The notes under the pieces were generated by a model that was not told the origin of the DNA, searched no databases, and saw only the letters and a program-made list of their open reading frames with translations. The position numbers and the translations under genes were made by a program. This document shows positions 12,619-24,737 of a stretch of 64,000 nt of DNA, in pieces; positions within the stretch are counted from its first letter, which is position 1; the number at the start of each line of letters is the position of its first letter. The DNA comes from Daphnia carinata (lineage: Eukaryota; Arthropoda; Branchiopoda; Diplostraca; Daphniidae): NCBI RefSeq assembly GCF_022539665.2, contig NC_081340.1, positions 8,307,357 through 8,371,356 of the forward strand, written 5' to 3'.

Positions 12619-13951
12619 ATGACTAATAACTTGAAATTAAAAGCTATAGGCCTACCCACAGCTATCACAGACAAACTTGCTAATCATAGCATTATCACTG
12701 TCCAAGTATAGTACTCTATAGTTGATGACACTAATAGGTTCAGTCTTGATTGAAAAGAATTTTGTTTTCTTTACACAAGGATTATTTGATCTTGAATTTG
12801 ATTGAATTGCAAAGAAAAACAGGATTGAGTTATCAAAAATTGTCATCCACTTCTGAAGATGTGAACAACTTTATAGCCCCATTAGGCATTTCGGTTGTAT
12901 ATTTTAAACATCATATGTTTACTATTCTAAATGAAATTCTATGTTCCAGGTTAGCCGGTTGTTACAGCCATCACATGTGGTTTTTAATGATGATCTAGAT
13001 ACTTTCTTAAAGGGAGGCATAACATGTGGTCACATAACAGAATTCTCAGGGGCTCCTGGTCTTGGGAAAACTCAGTTATGCCTCCAGCTTGCATTATCAA
13101 ATGCATTACATGGAAAAGTAAATGGTGTTCTTTATATTGACAGTGAAGGTGCATTCAGTGCTTCGAGGTATTGGCAGAACTGCACCTTGCTTTCCACACA
13201 TTTGCTTAATGTAGCTATCGTCTTGTACAGCACCTCTTTTGATTTCTTAGACTTCTAGATATTGCTGTTCACAAATATGGAATAGCTACAGAAAAAGACA
13301 TCCAGAGCTCTTTAAATAGAATCCATTTGTGGAGACCTCTTAGTCTTAAGGAAATTATAGACAAGTGAGTTATTGTTTTAATTTAAATAATTAAAAAAAG
13401 AAAAACTATCAAATGTGCAAGCTAATACTCTTAATGATTACAGGTTAATCAGTATTGAAGTGCTTATTGTCAAAGAACATATTGGCCTATTAATAATCGA
13501 TTCTAGTAAGTATGGATGGCACTATGCATCGCACTTCTTGATGCAGTGAAAAAATTATATTTTATGTTGTTTTCCTGCAGTGGGATCGATAGTTCGTCGA
13601 GACTTTGGGGCAGATAAAAGTATTGAAAGAGGTGCCCAAATGTGTTCACTGAGTTCCAGTTTGAAACGAATAGCACATGATTTTAACTTGGCAGTGGTTG
13701 TAACTAACCATGTAACTGCTAAAGTAGAATCGTCCTCAACAAACTTCAATTGCCAATCTACCTCCATTCCCGCATTGGGTCCATCTTGGAGTCATTGGAT
13801 CAACAGCCGGCTTCATTTGTTTATAGCTCAAAACAAACGGCGTTTGATGGTTTCGAAATCTCCCGAAATTCCTGAGCTTATTGTTGACTATAACATAAGT
13901 AAAGGTGGCCTTGACATCCAACATGATACTTGTTCATCCTCAGCCTATTGA
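12619..13951 (+). CDS. RAD51B: RAD51 paralogue RAD51B-like recombinase subunit
   Basis: Six exons (12619-12705, 12780-12893, 12950-13167, 13251-13364, 13444-13505, 13581-13951) join in frame to 321 residues. RAD51B is part of the BCDX2 complex that supports RAD51 loading in homologous recombination. The N-terminal helical domain (IGLPTAITDKLANH ... TGLSYQKL) matches the RAD51B pattern. The ATPase core has Walker A GAPGLGKT (about 101-108), IDSEGAFSASR, and Walker B LLIIDS (about 190-197). The end matches RAD51B better than RAD51C or XRCC3: VRRDF, NHVTAK and PALGPSWSHWINSRL are followed by KRRLMVSKSPEIPE. The exon 2 donor (TCG then GTTGTA) is weak, so a few residues between the N-terminal and ATPase domains are uncertain. 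Confidence 0.86.
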
Positions 13952-15160
13952 CTGCAACATTCCAAAAGACTTTCGCTACTGTATTTCAAACTGCGTGTAA
14001 TTCTCATACCAAAAGAACGCTTCGGCAAATGAATATTTTGAAAGGTAGCTGTATACTGCTACAAAATTAATGCAAAAGCACTGCTTGGAATTTTGCCAAT
14101 TTTCATCGGTTCAGGACTTAGATTGCCGGTACAGTTATCTAGTGGCATATTTTGACAAGAAAAAAGTGTTTTTGAATAGTAGAAAAAGATTCGCTTTTTC
14201 GCCTAAAGGAAGTATTTGCTGCCGACAGAGAATATGGTCAAAAAGATTACTAAAAAATATAGGTAAGCAGCCATTTATTTTTATGTAAATCGTTCGTGCT
14301 TTCGAGGGACACTTTTGTATTAAGGATTTAACACATTTTTAAAGAACGCAAAGTATGCTGGTTCCATGTTAGTTCACCGGAACTGTTCAATTTAAACAAA
14401 TTGAGTGTGACTTCATGACCGGGCAATTTGATGTATGTAAATTTAAGTTAATAGAGGTATTCTATTGTCTTGTGGTTAGTGTTTGTTTTAATTTAATTGA
14501 TTTTGTTGTTGCCATATAATGGAATTTCCAATCTTTTAATATATATAGATATGTGGAAGGGGGAAGGTAAGTTTTATTTTCGTTTTGTCCTCCAAAGCCA
14601 AATTTATAAATTGCAGAAGGCGCCCTGCGCGCGAAAATGACCATTATTACACAAAGGAGAAATATTCCACGATGTTTGAAATGGAAGATGTGAAACCAAA
14701 CCTAATACTTTTTCGGCTTCAAAGAAATATATCAAGAGATAAATTTTGTATTTCGTTGCTCCTTTTTTTTTTCCTTTTTTTTTTTTTTTTAATGTACTCC
14801 ATTTCTTTGCTTTGCATACATTACCTGGCCTGTAAGCTGCAACTGTTTCTTGGACCAGCACGGCTCAGTACGAAGTTCTACCGCAAGAGGCGCATTGAAC
14901 GCTATTCTTTGGAAGCAGTAGTAATAGACTAGTAAACAGGAAAACTTGTCGGCCATCGCACTTGTAGAGACAGACGGTTGCGGTAGGCCGTGAAGCGCTT
15001 TTGTGCAGTTTGCTCTGTGAGCTGATTGGGTTTTCGTTGCTGAAGTTAAGCCATAGGTGTTTTTTTTACCTTGCCGGAATAGTTGTGCACAGTCCCAACT
15101 GTTCTATATTTGCGTTTACTTTTGAGTTAATCTCTAAACAAGGCAGAAAAAACTTCGAAA
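13952..15160. other. Intergenic gap between RAD51B and TBP
   Basis: No supported gene. It contains T-rich runs near 14765-14790, a short TA-rich stretch near 14540, and probably the TBP promoter and leader in 14930-15160. Open frames at 14070-14288 and 14585-14932 show no family resemblance. Confidence 0.6.
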
Positions 15161-16563
15161 ATGGATCAAATGTTGTCTAGCCCTGGTTTCAGCATTCCTT
15201 CTATCGGCACTCCACTTCATCAACCAGAGGAGGACCAGCAGATTTTACCTCACAATAGTCCAATTCCGGCACCACGTCAACAACAACAGAATGGATTTGG
15301 ACTTGCTTTGCCTCACCAACAGATCAACAATTCATCAAGCTCACAGAACCTTTACAGTTTACCGGGATTCACACCTCAGCACATGTTACAGCCACAAACA
15401 CCGGTAAATTTCAAGAAATATTCTAAAGCAAATGTTTCCTGTTGTAGACTTAAAATGAACCATTGTATACATACATACAAATTGGTACTTAGGCGAAGCA
15501 ATTGTAACATTTCGCTGATGGGTTAATATAGGGGGAAATCTAATGTTGGTATCAGAAAAATGTTTCCATTTGAAATTCCTCAATAATTAAAACCAATTTT
15601 TCTTACTCTCTAGCAAGCCCTGATGTCACCTGCTCCAAACCGAGGATCAAGTGCAGCCATTGGGGATTCTCACATGCATTCACAAGGAACACCAGCTCCT
15701 GCTGGACTGTTTGGTCCTTCTACGCCTGCACCTATGACACCACACACTCCAGCTTCTGCTGACCCTGGAATTGTTCCTCAATTACAGTATTAAAACAATG
15801 GTTTGGTGTTTGATTTTGAGAAAATTAACTACTTCATCTTTGGTAATGTAGAAACATAGTATCAACAGTAAATTTGGGATGCAAATTAGATCTTAAGAAG
15901 ATTGCGCTCCACGCGCGTAATGCCGAGTATAACCCCAAACGTTTCGCAGCCGTGATTATGAGAATTCGTGAACCGAGAACAACGGCTCTCATCTTTAGCT
16001 CAGGAAAAATGGTATGTACAGGAGCCAAATCTGAAGAAGATTCGAGATTAGCTGCCAGAAAGTACGCACGAATTGTTCAAAAACTAAATTTTCCTGTAAG
16101 ATTCTTTTAATGTCACGAAAAATCTCTTCTTAAATCGTTTTTGTTTCAGGCAAAATTTCTAGATTTTAAAATTCAAAACATGGTTGGTAGCTGTGATGTA
16201 AAATTTCCTATTCGTCTAGAAGGCCTAGTATTGACACACAGCCAGTTTAGCAGGTAAGCAAAAAAAAAAAAAACAAGCAACTATTCAATGTGTTCATCCG
16301 CCGAATATCTAATATTCTCCATTTATAATAGCTACGAACCAGAACTCTTCCCTGGTCTCATTTACCGAATGGTCAAACCGCGTATTGTGCTACTGATTTT
16401 TGTTTCTGGAAAAGTAGTGTTAACTGGTATGCTTAACCAAATCATTTTTGATCCTACAAAGTAAATTTTGAATTTATTTCCAATAGGCGCTAAAGTTCGC
16501 CAAGAGATCTACGACGCATTCGACAATATTTACCCTATTTTAAAGAGTTTCAAGAAGCAATAG
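15161..16563 (+). CDS. TBP: TATA-box-binding protein
   Basis: Six exons (15161-15403, 15614-15786, 15852-16095, 16150-16253, 16332-16426, 16487-16563) join in frame to 311 residues. TBP is the DNA-binding subunit of TFIID and also serves Pol I and Pol III factors. The N-terminal ~138 residues are Pro/Gln/Ser-rich and animal-like ([14 protein letters not shown] near the start). The C-terminal saddle begins at [16 protein letters not shown] and shows both pseudo-repeats almost unchanged from other animals: [20 protein letters not shown] with [12 protein letters not shown], then [28 protein letters not shown] and GKVVLTGAK. It ends ILKSFKKQ. The divergent TRF-type paralogues would not be this well conserved. 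Confidence 0.97.
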
Positions 16564-16812
16564 TACATCATGGAAGCGTCTACAAAATTACTTACGTACG
16601 TTGGTCTAATTCCGAAATTTCTCCCTGTTTACTCATCGCTGGTTTCGCGTTGCCATCGGGTAACCCAGTGGCCCTCATGCACTTTACATTCACAACTTCC
16701 TTGTATTGATATTTCATCAAGTAAAAAATACAGACATTTTTCACAAATGTCTGCCGTAATAATGCGATTTTGATACTTACAGTGCACAACACAATTGGTC
16801 GAAGAAAAGAAA

Positions 16813-17666
16813 TTAGATAACAGAATGGTTCGGCTCCTGTTTTTTGAGCAAAGTACTCGTTTCCTCGCCGTCGGTAGGCTCTGGCGTAGATTCCCGTAAG
16901 GCATGCGCATCCGAAACTCCTGACGATAAATTTTATTCAATCGATCCGGTAAGCCATTTAATGAAGTAACGTTTTCGAATACCTTTTTCATGTCTAAGGA
17001 GTTTCCGGCAAAGAAATATGGCAGCAGAGTTGTTGGCAGCTTGAATTGTAGCGATAGAAATCATGAAGTGATCGTTGCCAATGTCGGAATAGCCGCCTAC
17101 CAAATGCCTGTCAACTAAAGTTTTCGGGTATTACTAAAAAGTATAGTAAAAACTAAGTCGATTATTGACACAAGTATGCCCTCACTTTTAATTACTGAGG
17201 TTGCATGATGCCCGAAAAGAACCAGATCTAGGACAATTCCAATAGCAGAAACAACAATATGAAATTTCGCCCTGGAAAGCAAACGAAAAGACAAAGGACA
17301 AGCACGTGATTAGCAACATGCGACGTATTAGTTTTCAGCTATGAAGCGATTGCCAATTACCATGAGCTGGCGTGAATTTCCCCGAGATAGTAGCTAGTAC
17401 TAGCCAGAAAAAAACCGTAGATGCCAAAACAAATTTCAAGCTCGAAACTCCAGTCAGTGTCAAATTGGTTCATGTCGGTGTGAGATCGAATCTGCACTTC
17501 AGGTACGTAAAAACTTAGCCCATACAAGTATAAGCTACTTTAATGTTACCTGCCAAATTACTGTGATGATTCCAATGAGCAATCCGATGATTGCTGTAGT
17601 GCGGAATCCAACTCTTATAGATCTTGTCTGAGACGAGCATTGTGCTACACAACAATCGTACGACAT
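16813..17666 (-). CDS. Four-pass membrane protein, cluster member A
   Basis: Exons 17666-17550, 17491-17361, 17271-17186, 17114-16983 and 16919-16813 join in frame to about 190 residues. I do not recognise the family. Four hydrophobic segments are predicted: TTAIIGLLIGIITVIW (about 24-39), EICFGIYGFFLASTSYY, FHIVVSAIGIVLDLVLF, and MISIATIQAANNSAAIFL. Short loops and a hydrophilic acidic tail (DAHALRESTPEPTDGEET) follow. The first three intron phases (0, 2, 1) are the same as in the two upstream neighbours, suggesting tandem duplication; the fourth differs (1 versus 0). Exon 2 uses the acceptor GTGCAG at 17492, chosen because it gives a first loop of a size similar to the neighbours. It is convergent with TBP. 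Confidence 0.7.
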
Positions 17667-18180
17667 GGTACGACTTTAGGGGAATACTAGTTTTCAAACA
17701 GTGATGTGATCTTTTTTCTTGGATTTTCTTTAAAACCTTTACTTTTGCCAGGGAAACGAGGTGGCGTTGTGGACCGCAGCATCCGCTTTGATATGGTGTT
17801 TGGTTAACGACAATTTTCACTACACCATGATTTTAGGTTATACTTTTTGGTAAGAGAGTATCCTGTGCAAGCCAGTCGCGAGGTGGCTAAACCTCGTGAT
17901 TTTTGAAAACTTAACCGAGTACATAAATCATTAGACAGTGCCGTTGCTGCTGTTTTGGCCAAATGGTTACTTTCGACACGAGTTCGGCACGTGTATTATA
18001 TTATCTAGACAGAACGATTCCTACACTGGCGTGATGTCGCATACTTTAAAAGGAAAACTGGACCGTATAATCAGGTAATAATGTGAACGAAGGAGATACA
18101 TATTAATGCAGATCGCCTATGGATTTATTTGCTGGTTGAACGATGAGCCAATAATTGCACTAATGGAATTTAAAATATTT
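17667..18180. other. Gap between four-pass genes A and B
   Basis: About 510 bases, no supported gene. It should hold the promoter of gene A and the 3' UTR of gene B. Confidence 0.55.
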
Positions 18181-19125
18181 CTATTTTAATTCTATATTTA
18201 TTAAATCTGTGTAACTTTCCTCAGATGGAATTCTGGCGGCATATCCATTTCCGCGCCCGTTAACTTCATATTTTACCTTCCACAATGAATTGCCATTGAG
18301 TTACAAGGTCGTAATTGTATATATTGTACTTATGGAGTGTTTAACATTACCTTCTTCCTTTTCATAAGAATAGCCATAGTGCTTGCCAACGAAAAGGCAA
18401 TTACCAAGCCGTGAAGAACACCCAGTATGGTTAGCGTAATAGGTGTATTCCCTCGTCGAAGCACCATCAGGACATCGTTGAATTCAGCACCTGATGAATG
18501 TCACCGTTTGCTTTTAGGTAATTATGAATCAAGTTTATAGTTAAAATTTCTCCGTACGGCAGTTGCGCATGATTCCATGGAAATCTGAAAGGCTACATTT
18601 AGCCACAAGGTGAAGAGGGTAGTAAAAAATAACCCCGAAATCAAAGAGGATGTATCCCACAACTATGATTGAGCAACATACAATCGCTCTATTGTAGACG
18701 AAAACCAATTTATTTTGTATTTTTACTAATAATGTAACATTCATATAACTTACAGGTTTTTGGAAAACGTCCGGATAGACCAAATGACAAGGACCGATAG
18801 CAGCACGATGTAAAGACAAATAGCTAGTACGTTCACGGTAGCAGGAATCCAAGGATCATAGGGCACGTCGTGCGATCCTTCTTGTTCACGAAATGCCCTG
18901 ATCATCGCCATCTGGTACGTAGCGTAATCTAAGACTACTTTAGTTTTGGTAAATCTGTATAAGTAACTGTACCTGAAATCCTATTGTTGCTACAAAAATC
19001 AAACAACTAACAGCGGTCAAAGTATATATCCATTTAGATGAATGGCTTTTCGTTATGGCGAAAATTGACCTTAACCATTGTTTGGTTGTATCTTGTATTT
19101 GGACGATGAAATTAGCGATCGCCAT
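18181..19125 (-). CDS. Four-pass membrane protein, cluster member B
   Basis: Exons 19125-18973, 18911-18754, 18688-18558, 18490-18351 and 18276-18181 join in frame to 225 residues (an in-frame ATG at 19158 would add 11). Family not recognised. Hydrophobic segments: WIYTLTAVSCLIFVATIGF (about 32-50), TVNVLAICLYIVLLSVLVIW, IVCCSIIVVGYILFDFGVIF, and ITLTILGVLHGLVIAFSLA. Segment 4 is followed by MKRKK, so the tail is probably cytoplasmic. Intron phases are 0, 2, 1, 0, identical to gene C, and both have an RNC sequence at the phase-1 junction before segment 4. This is good evidence for common descent although residues have diverged widely. Confidence 0.75.
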
Positions 19126-19434
19126 GTCACTGCTTGCGTTAAAACAGTGCGACTGCATTGAACTGATGTTTTTTACCAGTAAAAATAATAATTTTATGTT
19201 TGATTAGATCCGGTTTCATTTCCTTGTGCCTCGTCGTCGCGAACGGAAATAACCACAGAGACCAGGAACCATAGGAAAGGCATAATGGCGAAACCATCCG
19301 TTTTATGAGGGTTGGGAAAGTGAAGGAAAACAAATTTTGATTGTTTTTTTCTTGAAAAAAAGGATGTGTATTCTAACTCATGCAATCGGGATGATGTCAT
19401 CTTACTGCGACGATGAAACAAAAGATAAGGATGG

Positions 19435-20333
19435 TTATCTGTTGCGATGAGATCCGTTGCCGCCATTGATCAGGTATTTCTACTTTAGATCCAAACAAAT
19501 CACAAGAAATCTACATTGTTAATAATAGAACTCATTACTCGACTAGAAACTTCCTTTTGTACCTGTTCGAAGTGGCAAACCACATAAAAGGAGACGAGAA
19601 TGGAGCAAAAATTGACAACGGCATGCAGGGTTATGCCGATGATGATCAACAACAAGGAGGTACCGTGTCGATTAATGAGCAACACGTGATCAAATTCGTT
19701 GCCTTTACATGACAGAAAAAACTTTTGGAAACGTTTCTTAAAACAAAATTTATCCCTAGTTGGAAAACTTACGGCAGTTCCGTATGCCGAAATTGCCTCC
19801 AAGTCCTTCGAATTCGTTTGGATTGCATCGAGTGATGAGATGGAGCCCGTGGAACGAAAGTAAACACAAGTCCAGCGCTAGGGCGATGAGGCTCATGACA
19901 AGAAATGTTATTGTTCTGGAATCCATTCATGATAGTATTAGAAGCTTCAAAAGGATTAAGACAAATGTTGGTTTTCAAATAGGACAAGGAGATGGATCAC
20001 TTACATGCATCTGGATTTGGCTTTGGCAGCGCAAGCAGTTACGATGGCTAAGATGATAAAGTAAACTCCAAAGGTGAGACCCGTGATGGCGATGGGCAGT
20101 AATGGGTTGTTGCGGATGTCATTGAGACGTATATCGTCTCTGTATACAACCATGGTTGCCTGGTTCACCACAAGAGAAAATGGTAATTAATATAAGAACA
20201 TGGCTTAATCATTTTGATGAGATACCTCTAGAACGATTATTCCAAGCCCCAAAAGTAATCCTAAGGTGCCCAGGAAGTATATGTGCCTCCTGGGGTAGTC
20301 GCTCTTCCACACTGTGCCGTTCTCGGCCATCAT
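19435..20333 (-). CDS. Four-pass membrane protein, cluster member C
   Basis: Exons 20333-20226, 20159-20005, 19915-19773, 19702-19563 and 19479-19435 join in frame to 196 residues. Family not recognised. Segments: IYFLGTLGLLLGLGIIVLE, LLPIAITGLTFGVYFIILAI, FLVMSLIALALDLCLLSF and SLLLIIIGITLHAVVNFCSI. The start is a double ATG at 20333/20330. The long loop between segments 3 and 4 contains CNPNEFEGLGGNFGIRNC, whose RNC and intron position match gene B. The last exon is only 15 codons (KYLINGGNGSHRNR); its acceptor at 19480 is plausible but short exons are easy to misplace. Confidence 0.72.
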
Positions 20334-21403
20334 TTTTGTTTAGACGTTTTTACCTTTTTGTGTTCTTTTCTTATACTTACGTAGGATATGCAGAACTACT
20401 TCCACCAGACTACACTGTTGTCATCAACCGCCCAAACTGTTACGATCACTATTGTTCGACGATAAGTTGGCCATGCTTTTATATCTTACGCAGCCGGCTA
20501 ATTTATTCGACCTGTTGGCGTAGTCTGGAAGAGGAAAATAAGCTAACGACATCGAGAAAATCCGTAACCGTTTATCAGAAAGATCGTAACGCCGGATTTC
20601 TCTCCACATCGCAAACATGTGTAGAGAAATTATACCAACATCTCCACATGTTTGGACGGCCCTTTTTTTTTTTTTGGTCGGAGGAACAGGGAAGGCCGGT
20701 TAATCTGCAACCGATTCCCAAGTTGTGTGCGTAAGGTACTACATCAAATTCTTATAGCTGCGCAGTTAGAGCTCCTGGAGAGCTCGACCCATGGAATAAG
20801 GAAATGGACGTCGAGGAAAGGGAAATTTTACGTCCTATTGGCAAGGTGAGGCAACAGGAAAATGTGAACCTGTTTTCTGGAAGTTAATTTGTTCCTTCGT
20901 TTTTATTATTCTTTCCTCATCATTAGCTTCTTGCAATTGTACGTGTGGTAGCCGCGCCGTTAAATGGAACAACTCACGTAGAATAATAAACACTTCCGTT
21001 TCTGGCACAAAAAATAACCAGACTAAACTGCTGAATGTTTTTGTGGACATAGCACAACGTTGATGTAGGTCAATAGACCATTAAACAGTAAGACTAACGT
21101 TGACTCTTAATGCTTTTTCAAAATAGTGGCATCATTCGATCGTCGTATTCGAAGAAATAAGGATCTGACTTTAGAAGTAGCTTTGAAGTAGCCATGTGTC
21201 CTCGTCTATATAGTGATAATGCCGAGTAAAGGCGTCAAGGAACCGGAACTAGGTGGGCAAGTGTATTGATGACATTTTAACTTTGTCCGTTTCCTTAGTT
21301 AATCTTTTTTATTAGATGAAATTGAACCCGGAAGCATCAGTGGAGAGCTTGCAAATCAGCGATATATTTCGGTGAAGCTATCTAAGCTTGTTCCCCAGCT
21401 GCA
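20334..21403. other. Gap upstream of the glycogen-synthase-like ORF, with a two-exon mini-ORF
   Basis: Mostly unassigned. A small spliced frame starts at ATG 21219, runs to a GTGGGC donor at 21253, resumes at 21316 after an ATTAG acceptor, and stops at 21416. It encodes 44 residues and overlaps the next gene's ATG in another frame. It may be an upstream ORF in that gene's leader. Open frames within 20156-20849 have no support. Confidence 0.4.
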
Positions 21404-22402
21404 ATGCAAATTTTGAAGCGGAAAATGTTGCGCCAAATCAAATATTGCATTTCCAAAGTTCTCTACAGGTTGCGTTCGAAAACCGTGGGAAGTACAACAG
21501 CCAAAAGGGATGTGGAAGAGGCCATGTTTATGAGAAATGGATCGAACAAAGATACCGAGAGACATCCTTGGACCTTCGAAGTTTCGTGGGATGTAGTTGG
21601 TAACGTGGCTGATATGGTTACCATACGCGGAGATAAAAATGTTCTTGTTGGACCCTACAGACCAGACAGAGTAGAAAATGACGTTGTCGAATCGGAATTC
21701 CCACCAGAGTCACCACTTGCCATGTCCGTCCAAATTCTACGGGAAAAAGGGCTCAAAGTTATAACTGGGAAATGGCTAGTAGATTGCCAACCTCCAGCCA
21801 TCCTGTTTGACGTTGAATCGGCAAGAAGCACGTTTGGTGACGACGACATCGAGAAGTTTAAAAATGACCAAGGTATTGACATTCCGGATAACGACCAAGA
21901 AACCAAAGATGCCATTTTGTTTGGTTATATGGTTGCAAATTTTCTGGCTGAATTTGAATTGCAACATCGATCAAAGTCAATTCAGTCCACCTCAACGACT
22001 GAACCAGCAGTCTTGCTGACATCTATCAGCCAAAATCAACTCTCATCTGTCAAACTAGACACATCAAATTCCAATCCTGGTCAAACGTCATCAACAACAG
22101 GAGAAGAGACTTGTGCTGTGTTCCATGACTGGAAGTGTGGTATTGGTCTTATTCTTCTCCATCGCTGGCAAATCCCAGTTGCAACTGTTTTCATGCTGAA
22201 GACGAGCCAATTGCAAGGCCATTACGAGTCTGAAAAACGAGCTTCTGATGAAGCTCGAGCTCAAGGGATATATCATCGTTTGTGTGTTGAACGTGGTGCT
22301 GCATTCGCTTCCGACGTTTTCAGCTGTGTCACCGAAGTCGTGGCAGAGCAAGCTGAGCTTGTTCTAGAAAAGCATCCCGACTATGTTATTGTTCAAGACT
22401 AG
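21404..22402 (+). CDS. Intronless N-terminal half of a glycogen synthase-like protein
   Basis: A single open frame of 332 residues with no intron. From about residue 54 (HPWTFEVSWDVV) it aligns throughout with the N-terminal half of animal glycogen synthase: LVGPY, then GLKVITGKWLVD, AILFGYMVANFLAEF, VFHDWKCGIGL, IPVATVF, and IYHRLCVERGAA with KHPDYV at the end. It stops exactly where the family continues into the second Rossmann domain, so the C-terminal catalytic Glu-x7-Glu region is absent. The substrate-binding K-x-GG motif near the start of the domain is also gone (GNVAD where the family has NKVGG). Glycosyltransferase activity is therefore unlikely. The frame is intact over 1 kb, which argues against an old pseudogene. 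Best reading: a truncated retrocopy that kept or gained another use. The first 50 basic residues match nothing I know. Confidence 0.75.
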   Translation: MQILKRKMLRQIKYCISKVLYRLRSKTVGSTTAKRDVEEAMFMRNGSNKDTERHPWTFEVSWDVVGNVADMVTIRGDKNVLVGPYRPDRVENDVVESEFPPESPLAMSVQILREKGLKVITGKWLVDCQPPAILFDVESARSTFGDDDIEKFKNDQGIDIPDNDQETKDAILFGYMVANFLAEFELQHRSKSIQSTSTTEPAVLLTSISQNQLSSVKLDTSNSNPGQTSSTTGEETCAVFHDWKCGIGLILLHRWQIPVATVFMLKTSQLQGHYESEKRASDEARAQGIYHRLCVERGAAFASDVFSCVTEVVAEQAELVLEKHPDYVIVQD

Positions 22403-22545
22403 TGATGTACTAGAACAGTGTACCAGTAGGTCTCTCATTTCTGTGTACTCTTCTGGATTACGTTTAATAAATACCACCATAAAAATTTGCACTGTTTTTA
22501 AGGATTTTCTGCATTTGATAATGGTGACATGCTTGTGGTAGCTGG

Positions 22546-23886
<1,341 letters not shown>

Positions 23887-24737
23887 CTTTACTGCAGTAT
23901 AACAATTGTGACGAAAACTAAAGTTAATACAGTAGACTTCTGCACACGTTGTAGGCAAACAGATACGACTTACTGCGTCTGCACCGTAGACGAAAATGTT
24001 TTCATTTTGACATTTTAAGCACCTCAGATGTGGTTTGTGGGTAAACAAATACACGATAACATGGCCTAGCCGCCTGTCCCTTAACTAATCGACGTAACAC
24101 TTACCATGAAAGAATTTCTGAGGGTGTGTTTAGTGAAAATCGCTGATTTATAAGCAATTCACGATGAACATGCCTGTCGGTGTAGCAAACTGCAACCTGT
24201 GGGCTAAGTGCTTCAAATCCAGCCAAGTCATTCAGAATTTTGTAATGTGCTTAAAAAAAACATACTAGTCTGTTGTACTTACACTCTAAAGGTTACATTG
24301 GCGTATCTCTAATCACAAATTGTAATCTAGCAACAAAGCACACCTAGCAATATCACCACAATATCACAATTTCTTGCAAAAGTAGATTTAAACTCACAGA
24401 AAAGAAATGTCACGTCTCATGTGGAAAGTAGAATAAATTTTTAATACTAATAATTTACTTATTTGTAAGCCTTTCTTTTATCTAACCGAAGAAAATAGAA
24501 AAATTCGATTTACAATTTCTCATCCCTCAAAGTTTTTTTGTAATTATAAATAATACTTTATATAAATTTAGTTTTTGAATTTTACGAACAATACAGTCGT
24601 CAATTTGACAACGCTGCGATAGATTCAAAGTTGTTATCAATATGGCGCTATTTTTAGTGTGTAACTGAATTGATTTCTCTTATATATGTGTCAATAATTC
24701 CTAGTTAAGCGTGTTTATTAGTACGATTATCAGAAAA
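23887..24737. promoter_or_regulatory. Divergent upstream region, CRYM and separase-arm gene
   Basis: 850 AT-rich bases between two starts pointing apart. It should hold both promoters and leaders. I see no other gene in it. Confidence 0.5.

Noticed and set aside
20156-20849. Plus-strand frames across four-pass gene C and its upstream region
   Set aside because: They overlap well-supported minus-strand exons, and the remainder is low in coding character.
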